Shown here: positions 19,899 through 27,759 of the stretch, piece after piece
How positions within the stretch are numbered: the stretch's first letter is position 1
How the letters are laid out: the number at the start of each line of letters is the position of its first letter
Origin: Acidobacteriota bacterium
Lineage (GTDB): Bacteria > Acidobacteriota > Blastocatellia > Pyrinomonadales > Pyrinomonadaceae
Direction: 5' to 3'
NCBI GenBank assembly: GCA_019639195.1
Contig: JAHBSI010000004.1
Span: 248,001-312,000 of the forward strand
DNA: 64,000 nucleotides
Notes under the pieces: generated by a model
Told to the model about the DNA's origin: nothing
Seen by the model: the letters and a program-made list of their open reading frames with translations, nothing else
Databases searched by the model: none
Position numbers and translations under genes: made by a program

Positions 19899-20876
19899 AT
19901 GACCATTCGTCTCCCTGCCTTTATAGATATACATAACCACGGGGCCATCGGCGTCGATGTGAACTCTGCTTCGGCGGACGATCTGGTACGTGTTAGTAAG
20001 TTCCTTGCAACTCACGGTGTTGCGGGCTGGCTCCCGACACTAGTTCCTGACCGTGACGAAGTTTACCGGCGCGTGATCGGCGAGATCGATGTGGCGGTCG
20101 AAAGACAGCGGGAGGACTCATCAGGACAGGCACGTATCCTCGGCGTTCATTACGAAGGCATCTTTGCGAATACGCACATGTGCGGAGCTTTGCGGCCGGA
20201 GTTCTTCAAGACCTTTACGGGCTGGGAAGCTGACGACCTTCCTGTCCCGTCAAATGGTGCGAGAATGATGACGTTGGCTCCTGAGGTCGAAGGTGGCATT
20301 GACCTGATCAACGAACTCGTCAATCGAGGCTGGATCGTCTCTATTGGCCACACCCACGCAGATATCGAGACATTAACGATGGCCTTTAATGCGGGAGCGA
20401 GGCATCTCACACACTTCTTTAACGCAATGAGCGGCATTCATCACCGAGAGTTGGGGGTGGCCGGCTGGGGTCTTTCGAAGGCGGGAATTACATTTGATAT
20501 CATCGCTGACGGCAGGCATGTTGCCCGGGAAATGGTTGAGCTCGCGTGTCGATCCAAGGGTATTGATTCGGTCTCGCTGATCAGCGATTCAGTTGCACCG
20601 ACAGGCCAGGGCGACGGCAGTTTTGAACTCTGGGGCGAGAGGATCTCGGTCTTGAATAGCGTAACAAAGAACGAACGCGGATCGATCGCCGGCTCAGTTA
20701 TTACAATGCTTGACGCGGTTAGGAATATGCTGCGCTGGGGGTTTACCGACGAAGAGATTGCAACAATGGCAAGCCGCAACCCTGCACTGCTAATAGGAGC
20801 CGAGTTGCTAGACAAAGACTTTGTTGAGCTCGATGACCAGCTCGAAGTTTCCGCGGTCTCGATCGGATCGAAATAG
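19899..20876 (+). CDS. nagA: N-acetylglucosamine-6-phosphate deacetylase, minimal form
   Basis: NagA converts GlcNAc-6-phosphate, the product of MurQ or GlcNAc kinase, to GlcN-6-phosphate and acetate. Visible residues are H12 and H14 in IDIHNHG, metal Glu86 in HYEGIF, H93, H151 in IGHTHA, H172 in THFFNAM, H207 in DGRHV and catalytic Asp230 in LISDS. The protein is 325 residues, shorter than usual (about 380). It begins almost directly at the first barrel strand and lacks most of the N- and C-terminal beta-sandwich. An in-frame stop at 19854-19856 rules out a longer N-terminus. ATG 19899 is preferred over TTG 19881, which abuts the terminator. Confidence 0.85.
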   Translation: MTIRLPAFIDIHNHGAIGVDVNSASADDLVRVSKFLATHGVAGWLPTLVPDRDEVYRRVIGEIDVAVERQREDSSGQARILGVHYEGIFANTHMCGALRPEFFKTFTGWEADDLPVPSNGARMMTLAPEVEGGIDLINELVNRGWIVSIGHTHADIETLTMAFNAGARHLTHFFNAMSGIHHRELGVAGWGLSKAGITFDIIADGRHVAREMVELACRSKGIDSVSLISDSVAPTGQGDGSFELWGERISVLNSVTKNERGSIAGSVITMLDAVRNMLRWGFTDEEIATMASRNPALLIGAELLDKDFVELDDQLEVSAVSIGSK

Positions 20877-20880
20877 AAAA

Positions 20881-20916
20881 AGGCCGCCCGAAGGTTCCCC
20901 TTCGAATGGGCCTTTT
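20881..20916. terminator. Bidirectional terminator between nagA and the Spy-like gene
   Basis: The hairpin has inner stem CGAAGG/CCTTCG (20889-20894 and 20899-20904, loop TTCC) and outer stem AGGCC/GGCCT. It is flanked by AAAA on the left and TTTT on the right, so it can end transcripts from both converging genes. Confidence 0.8.
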
Positions 20917-20935
20917 GTCTGCTAATGGGTGGCAA

Positions 20936-21442
20936 CTATTGTTGCGGCGTCTTATCGTTCGCCTCTTCGACCTTTCGCATCACCTTGCGTTCATGTCTTA
21001 CAGAACGCATTTCTGTTGCTTTCGCCTTCTGAGCGTCGGTCAAAATCGCCCAGACCTGCGACTTTACCCGCTCACGTTCTACGATCATTTTTGCCATGAT
21101 CGAGGCTTGTTCGTTAGCGAGTTGGGTGGTTGCACCCTCATCAAAGACATTCTTGTTCAGATCCGCAAACTTCTGACGATTTGCCTTCATATCGGCCATC
21201 ATCGGCTTCATTGACTCACGGTTTGCCTCGAAGATGGCCTTCACCTTGGCTTTTTGATCTTCGGTCAGATCGAGGCCACGGAGATCGATGCCCATTCCCA
21301 TTCCCATTCGGTGGCCGCCGCGTCCATGCCGCATCCCCGGCGACGGGTCACCGTCCTTTTGGACTCGCACCTGGCTGAAACCAATAATTGCACCGGTCGC
21401 AACGACAGCGACGGCAATGATACCTAAAATTGCTTTTTTCAT
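20936..21442 (-). CDS. Spy/CpxP-like periplasmic LTxxQ protein
   Basis: This 168-residue exported protein has an N-terminal hydrophobic signal or anchor (residues 4-22), a His/Met/Gly-rich stretch (about 37-51, MRHGRGGHRMGMGMG), and two LTxxQ motifs (LTEDQKAKV and LTDAQKAKA) that define the CpxP/Spy helical fold. Family members act as periplasmic chaperones or stress sensors and often bind metals or misfolded protein. The His/Met segment could bind copper or another metal (inference). It is divergent from a CpxR/CpxA-like pair, the same arrangement as cpxP-cpxRA in enterobacteria, which makes it the likely accessory or target protein of that system. Confidence 0.82.
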   Translation of the reverse strand: MKKAILGIIAVAVVATGAIIGFSQVRVQKDGDPSPGMRHGRGGHRMGMGMGIDLRGLDLTEDQKAKVKAIFEANRESMKPMMADMKANRQKFADLNKNVFDEGATTQLANEQASIMAKMIVERERVKSQVWAILTDAQKAKATEMRSVRHERKVMRKVEEANDKTPQQ

Positions 21443-21563
21443 TTGAGTGTTAGCTCCTAGTCTATTTTCGATCTTTCGTGCTTTCTCCGCCCGGAAAGCT
21501 TCGGGTTATGCAGAGTTAGACGAAAAGCGGCCGCCTTTGGCCTTTAAGTTTGTGTTTGGATTC

Positions 21564-21578
21564 GTAAAGAATTGTAAA
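21564..21578. promoter_or_regulatory. CpxR-type direct-repeat site GTAAA-N5-GTAAA
   Basis: The sequence GTAAAGAATTGTAAA is an exact match to the E. coli CpxR consensus GTAAA-N5-GTAAA. It lies in the 176-bp gap between the Spy-like gene and the response regulator, 41 bp upstream of the regulator start. It is a plausible binding site for the OmpR-type regulator encoded next to it, giving autoregulation and control of the Spy-like gene. Confidence 0.55.
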
Positions 21579-21618
21579 ACAGGCTCAAACCGCCCACGAG
21601 ATGGCGTAGAATGAGGCA

Positions 21619-22308
21619 ATGAATAAAGTGCTGATCATCGACGATGATGAAGAGCTCTGCGAATTGGTGAGCGAATATTTGGGTGTCGAAGGCTTTGATG
21701 CCGAATCTGTTAATGATGGGGAGGCTGGACTGAAAAAGGCGTTGTCGGGTGACTATGAGATGGCGATCCTCGACGTGATGCTGCCAAAAATGGACGGCTT
21801 CGAAGTTCTGCGTAACCTGAGAAAGGAGTCAAAGCTTCCGGTGATAATGCTGACAGCTCGCGGCGACGATATGGAAAGGATAGTCGGCCTTGAGATCGGA
21901 GCCGATGACTATCTGCCGAAGCCTTTCAACCCACGGGAACTGGCGGCAAGATTGCGGGCGGTTCTGCGTCGCACTGCGGAACCTGCAAACTCTGACCAGC
22001 TTGGTGAGACGATCGAGCTTGATGACATTGTGATCTCGTCGAGTTCGCGAGTTGCTACACTTTCGGGTAAAGAGGTGAGTCTGACGTCTGTCGAGTTCGA
22101 GCTTCTGTTTGAACTCCTTCGCAAGGCGGGGAACGTCGTGCGGAAAGAAGATCTAAGCGAGGCCGTCCTGGACAGGAAGCTATCGCCGTTTGATCGCAGC
22201 CTTGATATGCACATCAGTAACCTTCGCAAAAAGCTCGGCAGCCGCAAAGATGGCAGCACTCGCATAAAAACGATCCGCTCGGTCGGTTATATTTACACGG
22301 TTGTATGA
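21619..22308 (+). CDS. OmpR-family response regulator (CpxR-like)
   Basis: This 229-residue two-domain regulator has a receiver domain (1-115) with acidic pocket D8-D9-D10, phospho-acceptor Asp52 in AILDVMLPK, Thr79 in MLTA and Lys101 in YLPKPF. A C-terminal winged-helix DNA-binding domain (about 130-229) contains VEFELLFELLRKAGNVVRKE and DMHISNLRKKLG. It overlaps the downstream histidine kinase by 4 bp (ATGA), so the two are translationally coupled. With the divergent LTxxQ protein and the adjacent GTAAA repeats it forms a Cpx-like envelope-stress module. Confidence 0.93.
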   Translation: MNKVLIIDDDEELCELVSEYLGVEGFDAESVNDGEAGLKKALSGDYEMAILDVMLPKMDGFEVLRNLRKESKLPVIMLTARGDDMERIVGLEIGADDYLPKPFNPRELAARLRAVLRRTAEPANSDQLGETIELDDIVISSSSRVATLSGKEVSLTSVEFELLFELLRKAGNVVRKEDLSEAVLDRKLSPFDRSLDMHISNLRKKLGSRKDGSTRIKTIRSVGYIYTVV

Positions 22309-23690
22309 AGCTTTTTTTGAAGATCGTTCTTTGGTTCCTTCTTGCGGTGACTCTAATGTTTCTCGTGATCATGTTCATCACGCGGACGTTTCAGATGCAG
22401 CCCGCGTATAGCCGTTGGCAGCGTTCGGCAAAACATCAGCTGGTCTTTTACAAGAACATTACCGAACAGATCGAGCAGGGAAGCGGCGACGACGGGATGT
22501 TCAAGTTCTTGAGCCGCTTGAAGGAGAATGGTTCAATTCGCGACGTCGAACTCTACGACTCGGATAATAGGAGGCTCTTTGGCGAAGGCCCGGACAACTA
22601 CTCCGAGGTGATCGGCCTCAGTAACAGTTCTAGTGAGCCTGAGATCGTTGACCGAGAAGGCGAACCCGCTGTCGGGGCCGTGCCGGTCAGCCTCCTGAAT
22701 GGACGATCCGGCGTACTCGTGATCCAATGGGAGACGCCGCGGTTCCCATCTTTGTTCTTCGGCTCGTGGGTGGGGAATCTCCGGCTTGCCGGCCTGCTGG
22801 CTTCGGCGATACTTGTTTGCTCGCTTCTTGCGGCTTATTTAACGTCGCCGATCAGGAAGTTGAGGCGTGCAACGCAGCGTCTTGCTGCCGGCGAACTGGG
22901 CACGCGTGTCAAGCCACAGCTTAAGCGTCGTCGTGACGAACTTGCTGATCTTGCGAGCGATTTTGACGAGATGGCTGAACGGATCGAGTCTTTGATCACG
23001 TCGCAGGAGCGGCTCACGCGGGATGTCTCACATGAGTTGCGCTCGCCGCTCGCGAGAATGAACGTTGCACTGGAGCTGGCGAAGCAGCGATCAGGTCCGG
23101 AAACACAGCCATTTCTGGCAAGGATCGAAAACGAGTCTGAGCGGCTGAACGAGATGATATCGCGAATACTTACGCTCTCGAAACTAGAGAGCGGTGCGTT
23201 CGATGAGTTTCGCGGAGAGAGGCTCGACCTCACGGAACTTGTTCGCGACGTCGCTGCGGATGCTGATTTTGAGGCCAAGGCAAAGGGGAAGGCTGTCGAG
23301 CTCGTTTGGTCGGATAAGTGTTCGATCGTGGGTAATGAAAATCTGCTTCGCAGCGCGATCGAGAATGTTGTGCGGAATGCCGTCAAATATACCGACGAGG
23401 GGACGAATGTACGTGTTTCGGTCATCGCGGAGAACGGTACGGCGAAGATACAGATCGGCGATCGAGGCGGCGGTGTGCCGGATGCCGAGCTCAAAAATCT
23501 CTTCATTCCATTCTACCGTTTAGGAGAGGCACGCGATCGGAAAACGGGCGGAACCGGCCTCGGCCTTGCGATCGCAAGGCGAGCGATCGTTGCCCATAAC
23601 GGCACGATAAGTGCTCGCAATGTTAGCGGAGGGCTAGAGGTCGAGATCGTTCTTAACTCGACGAATAATGGTGAGGCGGCCGCTCATTGA
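22305..23690 (+). CDS. Sensor histidine kinase (CpxA-like)
   Basis: The 461-residue inner-membrane kinase has a first transmembrane helix at about 6-28 and a periplasmic sensor region of about 140 residues. A second helix (about 164-186) is followed by HAMP (ending near 240) and the HisKA domain with phospho-His243 in DVSHELRSPLARM. The HATPase domain shows NVVRNAVKYT, GDRGGGVPD and TGGTGLGLAIARR. Topology and domain order match CpxA/EnvZ kinases. The periplasmic domain would be where the Spy/CpxP-like protein acts if the analogy holds. Confidence 0.92.
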   Translation: MKLFLKIVLWFLLAVTLMFLVIMFITRTFQMQPAYSRWQRSAKHQLVFYKNITEQIEQGSGDDGMFKFLSRLKENGSIRDVELYDSDNRRLFGEGPDNYSEVIGLSNSSSEPEIVDREGEPAVGAVPVSLLNGRSGVLVIQWETPRFPSLFFGSWVGNLRLAGLLASAILVCSLLAAYLTSPIRKLRRATQRLAAGELGTRVKPQLKRRRDELADLASDFDEMAERIESLITSQERLTRDVSHELRSPLARMNVALELAKQRSGPETQPFLARIENESERLNEMISRILTLSKLESGAFDEFRGERLDLTELVRDVAADADFEAKAKGKAVELVWSDKCSIVGNENLLRSAIENVVRNAVKYTDEGTNVRVSVIAENGTAKIQIGDRGGGVPDAELKNLFIPFYRLGEARDRKTGGTGLGLAIARRAIVAHNGTISARNVSGGLEVEIVLNSTNNGEAAAH

Positions 23691-23706
23691 AGAGGCGCCG
23701 CCTTTT
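23675..23706 (+). terminator. Possible terminator overlapping the end of the histidine kinase gene
   Basis: GGCGGC (23675-23680) can pair with GCCGCC (23697-23702), followed by TTTT. The loop contains the kinase stop codon. The T-run is short, so this is tentative. Confidence 0.35.
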
Positions 23707-23716
23707 GCCGGTCTGT

Positions 23717-24076
23717 TTAACCACGTCTTGCGTTGACGAAGGACCTGATCGAGAAGATCACGAACAAGAGGCAAATTATTGCCATCGCCAGCTGGGAGAA
23801 GTGGGCAGCGGACGCGGTAAAGCCGTCAAATTTCGATATCAACCGCCACGCAGGGACTATGAAGCCGATCAAACCGACGAGGACGGCGACGTGCATAAAA
23901 TGCTTGCGGGCACCCTCATTTCTTTGACCGAGGTATCCCATCAGCATCATCAAAGCGCCGAACGCGGCCGGGATCAAAGCTGTGAAGCTGGCGCTTCCAT
24001 GGATCATTCCGTAGGCGTAGCCGACGATCCCGACGAGAACTAGCAGCCGTCCAAACCAAATAGATAACGAAGTCAT
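23717..24076 (-). CDS. Small four-helix membrane protein of unknown function
   Basis: I do not recognise a family with confidence. The product is 119 residues with four hydrophobic segments: about 4-23 (IWFGRLLVLVGIVGYAYG), 28-47, 59-78 and 89-107. The start at 24076 is chosen because an upstream start at 24121 would overlap the preceding TPR gene and add a poorly hydrophobic leader. The topology recalls small TMEM14-like or DUF-type membrane proteins. It lies 11 bp downstream of the TPR lipoprotein-type gene, on the same strand, and converges with the histidine kinase gene. Confidence 0.65.
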   Translation of the reverse strand: MTSLSIWFGRLLVLVGIVGYAYGMIHGSASFTALIPAAFGALMMLMGYLGQRNEGARKHFMHVAVLVGLIGFIVPAWRLISKFDGFTASAAHFSQLAMAIICLLFVIFSIRSFVNARRG

Positions 24077-24087
24077 AATTTTCAGTT

Positions 24088-25026
24088 CTACTTTCCGCCA
24101 GCCTTTAAATACTTCTCCCATAAGCGAGAAGCCATTGCAGGATCGACCTGCAAAAGGCGGGCATATTGTTGTTTTGCTTGAGGAAGATCGTTCTTCACGA
24201 GAAAAACAAGGCCAAGGGCAAAGATCGCGTCAGAATATTCAGGGTCTATAGAGATCGCTAACTTGTATTCGCGCTCGGCCTCATCATCTCGCCTAAGTTG
24301 AAAGAGGGCGTCGCCCAGATACTTTCGAATGAGTTTATCCTTTGGATCACTCGCTGCTACGTCGGCATATACCTTCGCGGCGGCCGAGTATTCCTTGTTG
24401 TTGTAATAGGAATTCGCAAGTCTGGTCTTGCTTTGTCGATCGCTCGGATCAAGTTCGACGCAGATCTTAAACTGATCACGAGCTTCGGCGAACCGCTTAT
24501 GTCGGAAATAGCCAACTCCGAGCTCGCATCTTATGCTCGCTCTGGTCGGATCGAGGTCGATCGCCATCAGGTATGCAGATACCGCCTCATCAAACCGTTC
24601 AAGGTAATCTAACGAATTCCCGAGAAAGGTCCATGCACTCGCGTCCTTTGGATAGTCCTTAACCGTGAGTTTGTAGGCTGCCACAGCTTCTTCATATCTT
24701 TTCGCCCCATAGAGCGCGGTCGCGAGACGCCGCTGTGCGAGCTTCATCGAGGGGTTCAGCCTAAGAGCGGTTCGATATGCCGCGATCGAATTCTCGAAGT
24801 CGTCTTTCCCGTAATATGCTGAGCCAAGTCCGTAAAAGGCTGTGGCGTCATTTGGAGCCGTTTCGAGATATTTCTTGAAGCGAATGATCGCCGCATCGTA
24901 ACGTTTGGCTTCCACGTCCGCCAAGCCCTGATCCAGCAATTGCCGCCCGGACTGTGCAAAAGCGCCGGACGCCAAAACGATCACTGCGCAAAGGGAGAGC
25001 AGCAATTTCTTTTTTGTACTGAACAT
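24088..25026 (-). CDS. Exported TPR-repeat protein
   Basis: This 312-residue protein has a signal peptide (KKKLLLSLCAVIVLASGAFAQ) and about eight tandem 34-residue TPR units. Typical units are DATAFYGLGSAYYGKDDFEN and ASAWTFLGNSLDYLERFDEA. The start at 25026 is preferred over the ATG four codons upstream because GGAGG (25032-25036) sits 5 nt before it. TPR arrays of this kind organise periplasmic or outer-membrane complexes; the partner is unknown. It follows the CocE-type hydrolase gene by 21 bp and is probably co-transcribed with it. Confidence 0.82.
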   Translation of the reverse strand: MFSTKKKLLLSLCAVIVLASGAFAQSGRQLLDQGLADVEAKRYDAAIIRFKKYLETAPNDATAFYGLGSAYYGKDDFENSIAAYRTALRLNPSMKLAQRRLATALYGAKRYEEAVAAYKLTVKDYPKDASAWTFLGNSLDYLERFDEAVSAYLMAIDLDPTRASIRCELGVGYFRHKRFAEARDQFKICVELDPSDRQSKTRLANSYYNNKEYSAAAKVYADVAASDPKDKLIRKYLGDALFQLRRDDEAEREYKLAISIDPEYSDAIFALGLVFLVKNDLPQAKQQYARLLQVDPAMASRLWEKYLKAGGK

Positions 25027-25047
25027 ATCTACCTCCAAACGAATGGT

Positions 25048-26961
25048 TTATTTGACTATCGGCAGAATGATCGCCGAGCCGGTCTTTCCTCCAAAATACA
25101 CACGCTGCGTTGCCTTGCGAAAGTCAGAGCTTGTTGCCTTGAAATTATTCTCAACGAACTGCTGCGGGTTTCGGGCAACGAGCGGGAACCAAGTGCTCTG
25201 AACCTGTACCATTATCCTATGGCCCTTCTTAAACGTGTGCGTAATGCCCGGCATCGTAAATGACAGGTACGACGCCTTGTTCGGGACAAGCGGAATGCCT
25301 TTCTCAAAGCCTTCGCGAAATCTCGCCGGCATTGGTTCGCCACGAAGCAGCATTTGGTACCCGCCCGGTTCAAAGACGGAGAATGCGGAGTTCTCAGGCG
25401 GTTTTTTGCCCTCGGGAAACTTGTAGTCATCAGGAAATGCATCGATCAGCTTCACAACAAAATCGGAATCCGTTCCTGAAGAAGAGATGTACAGAGACGG
25501 TTTTATATCGCCAGCGACGGTGACGTCTTCCGCTAACGGAGCGGTTTCATACACCAGAACATCCGGCCTCGTCGAAGCAAAACGCTGATCCTCGGTCATA
25601 AAGTCCCGCGGGTAGCTGAGCGTGATCTTTTGCGTATATGGGACCGGTTTCATCGGGTCGGAAACATATTCATCGTAGCCTGCAGCACTTGCCGGCGTGA
25701 ACGAAAGGCCGCCATTGTTTGTAAGGTACAGTGCAGTGTCTTTGCCGTTGGTAGGTTCGAATCCGTCGAAAGATCTCCAAGTGTTGGCCCCTGTGTCGAA
25801 CACATTCACTTCCTTCAGCAGCGAGATATCGCCCTTATCCTTCAAAAAATGATTGAAGAACGGAAGCTCCATATTCACGCGATAGTATTCTGACGTCTGC
25901 GAGCCAAAATAAGCTGTCCCCAGCCACTCTCCGTCAGAGCGAGCCCAGCCGCCATGGAACCAGGGCCCAACGACCAGAATGTTGTAAATTCCCGGATTTT
26001 GTTTTTCGATGTGCCGGTAGGTGTTTAGTGCGCCATAGAGGTCTTCGTTGTCGTACCAACCGCCGACGGTCATGGTCGCACAGCCAATCTTGTTCAGGTG
26101 CGTCAGAACGTTACGATCTTTCCAATATTGATCATAGTTCGGATGGTCCTGCATATCGTCCCAATATGGCTGTCGAACCCCGAGACCCGTTTCAAAGCTA
26201 TCTGCAACTTCCTTCAACCCGCCTAATTTCAAGAAGAAGTCGTAGCCATCTTGAGTCTCCCTTCCTTTCCATGGCCGAAGGTACGACATCGAATCAGAAG
26301 GTGTCGTAAACGGCTGAAAGAAACGATAGAAGGAATAGTTTTGTGCCAGGAAAAGAGCACCATTATGGTGCATATCATCACCGTGATACCAGTCACTGAC
26401 CGGTGCCTGCGGCGAACAAGCTTTTAGGGCGGGATGAGAATTGATCGAGCCGGCCGAGGTGTAATATCCGGGATAAGAAATACCGTAAGTGCCCACTTTG
26501 CCGTTGTTATTTGCGACGTTCTTGACGAGCCAGTCGATCGTGTCGTAAGTGTCGGTAGATTCGTCGATCTTAACCTTTCCGTACTGTGCGAGTTCCGGGC
26601 GTACATCAACGAAGGTGCCTTCGCTCATCCAGCGGCCGCGAACATCCTGATACACAAAGATGTAGCCTTCGCGTGCGAATTGATAATCAGGGCCAAGGAG
26701 CGTTTTCAACTTATCCGGACCGTAAGGAGCGACGCTGTACGGCGTACGACTCATCATTATCGGGTACTTTTGCGACTGATCCTTTGGTTCGTAAATCGAC
26801 GTGAAAAGTTTCACGCCGTCACGCATCGGGATCTGGACCTCACGCTTTGTGTAATGCTCTTTGATATACGTCGCAAGGTCGTCCGCTCTTGGCGCCGGTG
26901 CCTGGCCGAACGTTACAAGCGTAAACGCAAACACCAAGACAAAAAGAACAGTCGCTTTCAT
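25048..26961 (-). CDS. Secreted CocE/NonD-family alpha/beta hydrolase (X-Pro dipeptidyl-peptidase S15 type)
   Basis: This 637-residue exported hydrolase has a signal peptide (about 1-19). The peptidase S15 alpha/beta domain shows the nucleophile elbow GTYGISYPGYY (Ser in GxSxxG), and the region MPMRDGVKLFTSIY-like start reads QIPMRDGVKLFTSIYEP. A C-terminal galactose-binding-like jelly roll (PepX_C, about 400-630) contains VTVAGDIKPSLYIS. Members cleave X-Pro dipeptides, acylated antibiotics, cocaine or other esters and amides, and the substrate cannot be read from sequence. A strong AGGAG (26972-26976) precedes the ATG by 10 nt. A secreted Xaa-Pro aminopeptidase lies 2 kb upstream, so proline-peptide degradation is one possibility. 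Confidence 0.88.
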   Translation of the reverse strand: MKATVLFVLVFAFTLVTFGQAPAPRADDLATYIKEHYTKREVQIPMRDGVKLFTSIYEPKDQSQKYPIMMSRTPYSVAPYGPDKLKTLLGPDYQFAREGYIFVYQDVRGRWMSEGTFVDVRPELAQYGKVKIDESTDTYDTIDWLVKNVANNNGKVGTYGISYPGYYTSAGSINSHPALKACSPQAPVSDWYHGDDMHHNGALFLAQNYSFYRFFQPFTTPSDSMSYLRPWKGRETQDGYDFFLKLGGLKEVADSFETGLGVRQPYWDDMQDHPNYDQYWKDRNVLTHLNKIGCATMTVGGWYDNEDLYGALNTYRHIEKQNPGIYNILVVGPWFHGGWARSDGEWLGTAYFGSQTSEYYRVNMELPFFNHFLKDKGDISLLKEVNVFDTGANTWRSFDGFEPTNGKDTALYLTNNGGLSFTPASAAGYDEYVSDPMKPVPYTQKITLSYPRDFMTEDQRFASTRPDVLVYETAPLAEDVTVAGDIKPSLYISSSGTDSDFVVKLIDAFPDDYKFPEGKKPPENSAFSVFEPGGYQMLLRGEPMPARFREGFEKGIPLVPNKASYLSFTMPGITHTFKKGHRIMVQVQSTWFPLVARNPQQFVENNFKATSSDFRKATQRVYFGGKTGSAIILPIVK

Positions 26962-27067
26962 TTCTTTGTTTCTCCTTAAATATAGAACCTGGCTGATTAC
27001 AAGAAATTCTCGCTTATAATCGGTAAGAAAACAATATCAGTACACAACGGACCGCGGCGTATAGGTA

Positions 27068-27727
27068 TTACAAATGCACTTTCCACGCTGTTCCTATCAC
27101 ATTGAGATCGCCCGGATGAGAGTAGCCGTCATTCTGGCGAGTGTAGAAAAGATCCAATGTGAGCAGCTTTGTGAGCCTGCGCGAAACACCAACGGTAAAG
27201 CGGCTTCGGCTCCATTTTTCGGGCTTGGAATCATAGAATGCCTCCGCTGTTGCAAAGACCTTTGTGTCCTTGATCCATTTTCTCGGCAGGCTACGATCGA
27301 TCCCGGCGAGAGCTCGATATCGCCAGGAATTTCCGGACGTTCGCATTCGGTATTCGTAGGTGCTTCGGTGCGTAAGCCCGTATTTTCCGATCGGAAGGCG
27401 ATACAGTGCGGCCACGTCCAGTTGATGTTCGGCCGATATCTTTCCGGTTGTAGGGTTTTTGGTGTTTGCCTGCCAATAGAACGGCGTAATAGTTAGATTC
27501 TTCGTCGCCTTGAACGCGAATCCAAACAATATGCGATTCTCGGCGAACTTCGTTAGGTTGCTGCCGAACCTCAATGAAAACTGCGTGACGAGGTCCACCT
27601 TCTTTGAGAGCGGCACAGTCAAACGGAAATCGTTCCAGGACTGGGTATCAGAACGGTCCGGTGCAGATTGTCCAATAATGAATGTCGGCAGGAAAAAGAG
27701 AATGGCGGTGATCAGAGCTGTCTTCAT
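27068..27727 (-). CDS. DUF2490-type outer-membrane beta-barrel protein
   Basis: The 219-residue protein has a signal peptide (MKTALITAILFFLPTFIIGQ). The rest is made of alternating-hydrophobicity strands typical of a small barrel, for example KVDLVTQFSLRFGSN, NLTITPFYWQANT and LLTLDLFYTRQNDGY. The opening SDTQSWNDFRLTVPLSKKVDL fits the DUF2490 family. Function is unknown. It is 32 bp downstream of the lipid kinase gene on the same strand and 106 bp upstream of the hydrolase gene. Confidence 0.72.
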   Translation of the reverse strand: MKTALITAILFFLPTFIIGQSAPDRSDTQSWNDFRLTVPLSKKVDLVTQFSLRFGSNLTKFAENRILFGFAFKATKNLTITPFYWQANTKNPTTGKISAEHQLDVAALYRLPIGKYGLTHRSTYEYRMRTSGNSWRYRALAGIDRSLPRKWIKDTKVFATAEAFYDSKPEKWSRSRFTVGVSRRLTKLLTLDLFYTRQNDGYSHPGDLNVIGTAWKVHL

Positions 27728-27759
27728 TTTTTGAAAGTTTGTGAGTTAGTAGCAGTGGA

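Noticed and set aside
22835-23506. 223-codon minus-strand frame rich in Ser and Arg
   Set aside because: It is a shadow of the histidine kinase gene, which keeps all H, N and G boxes.
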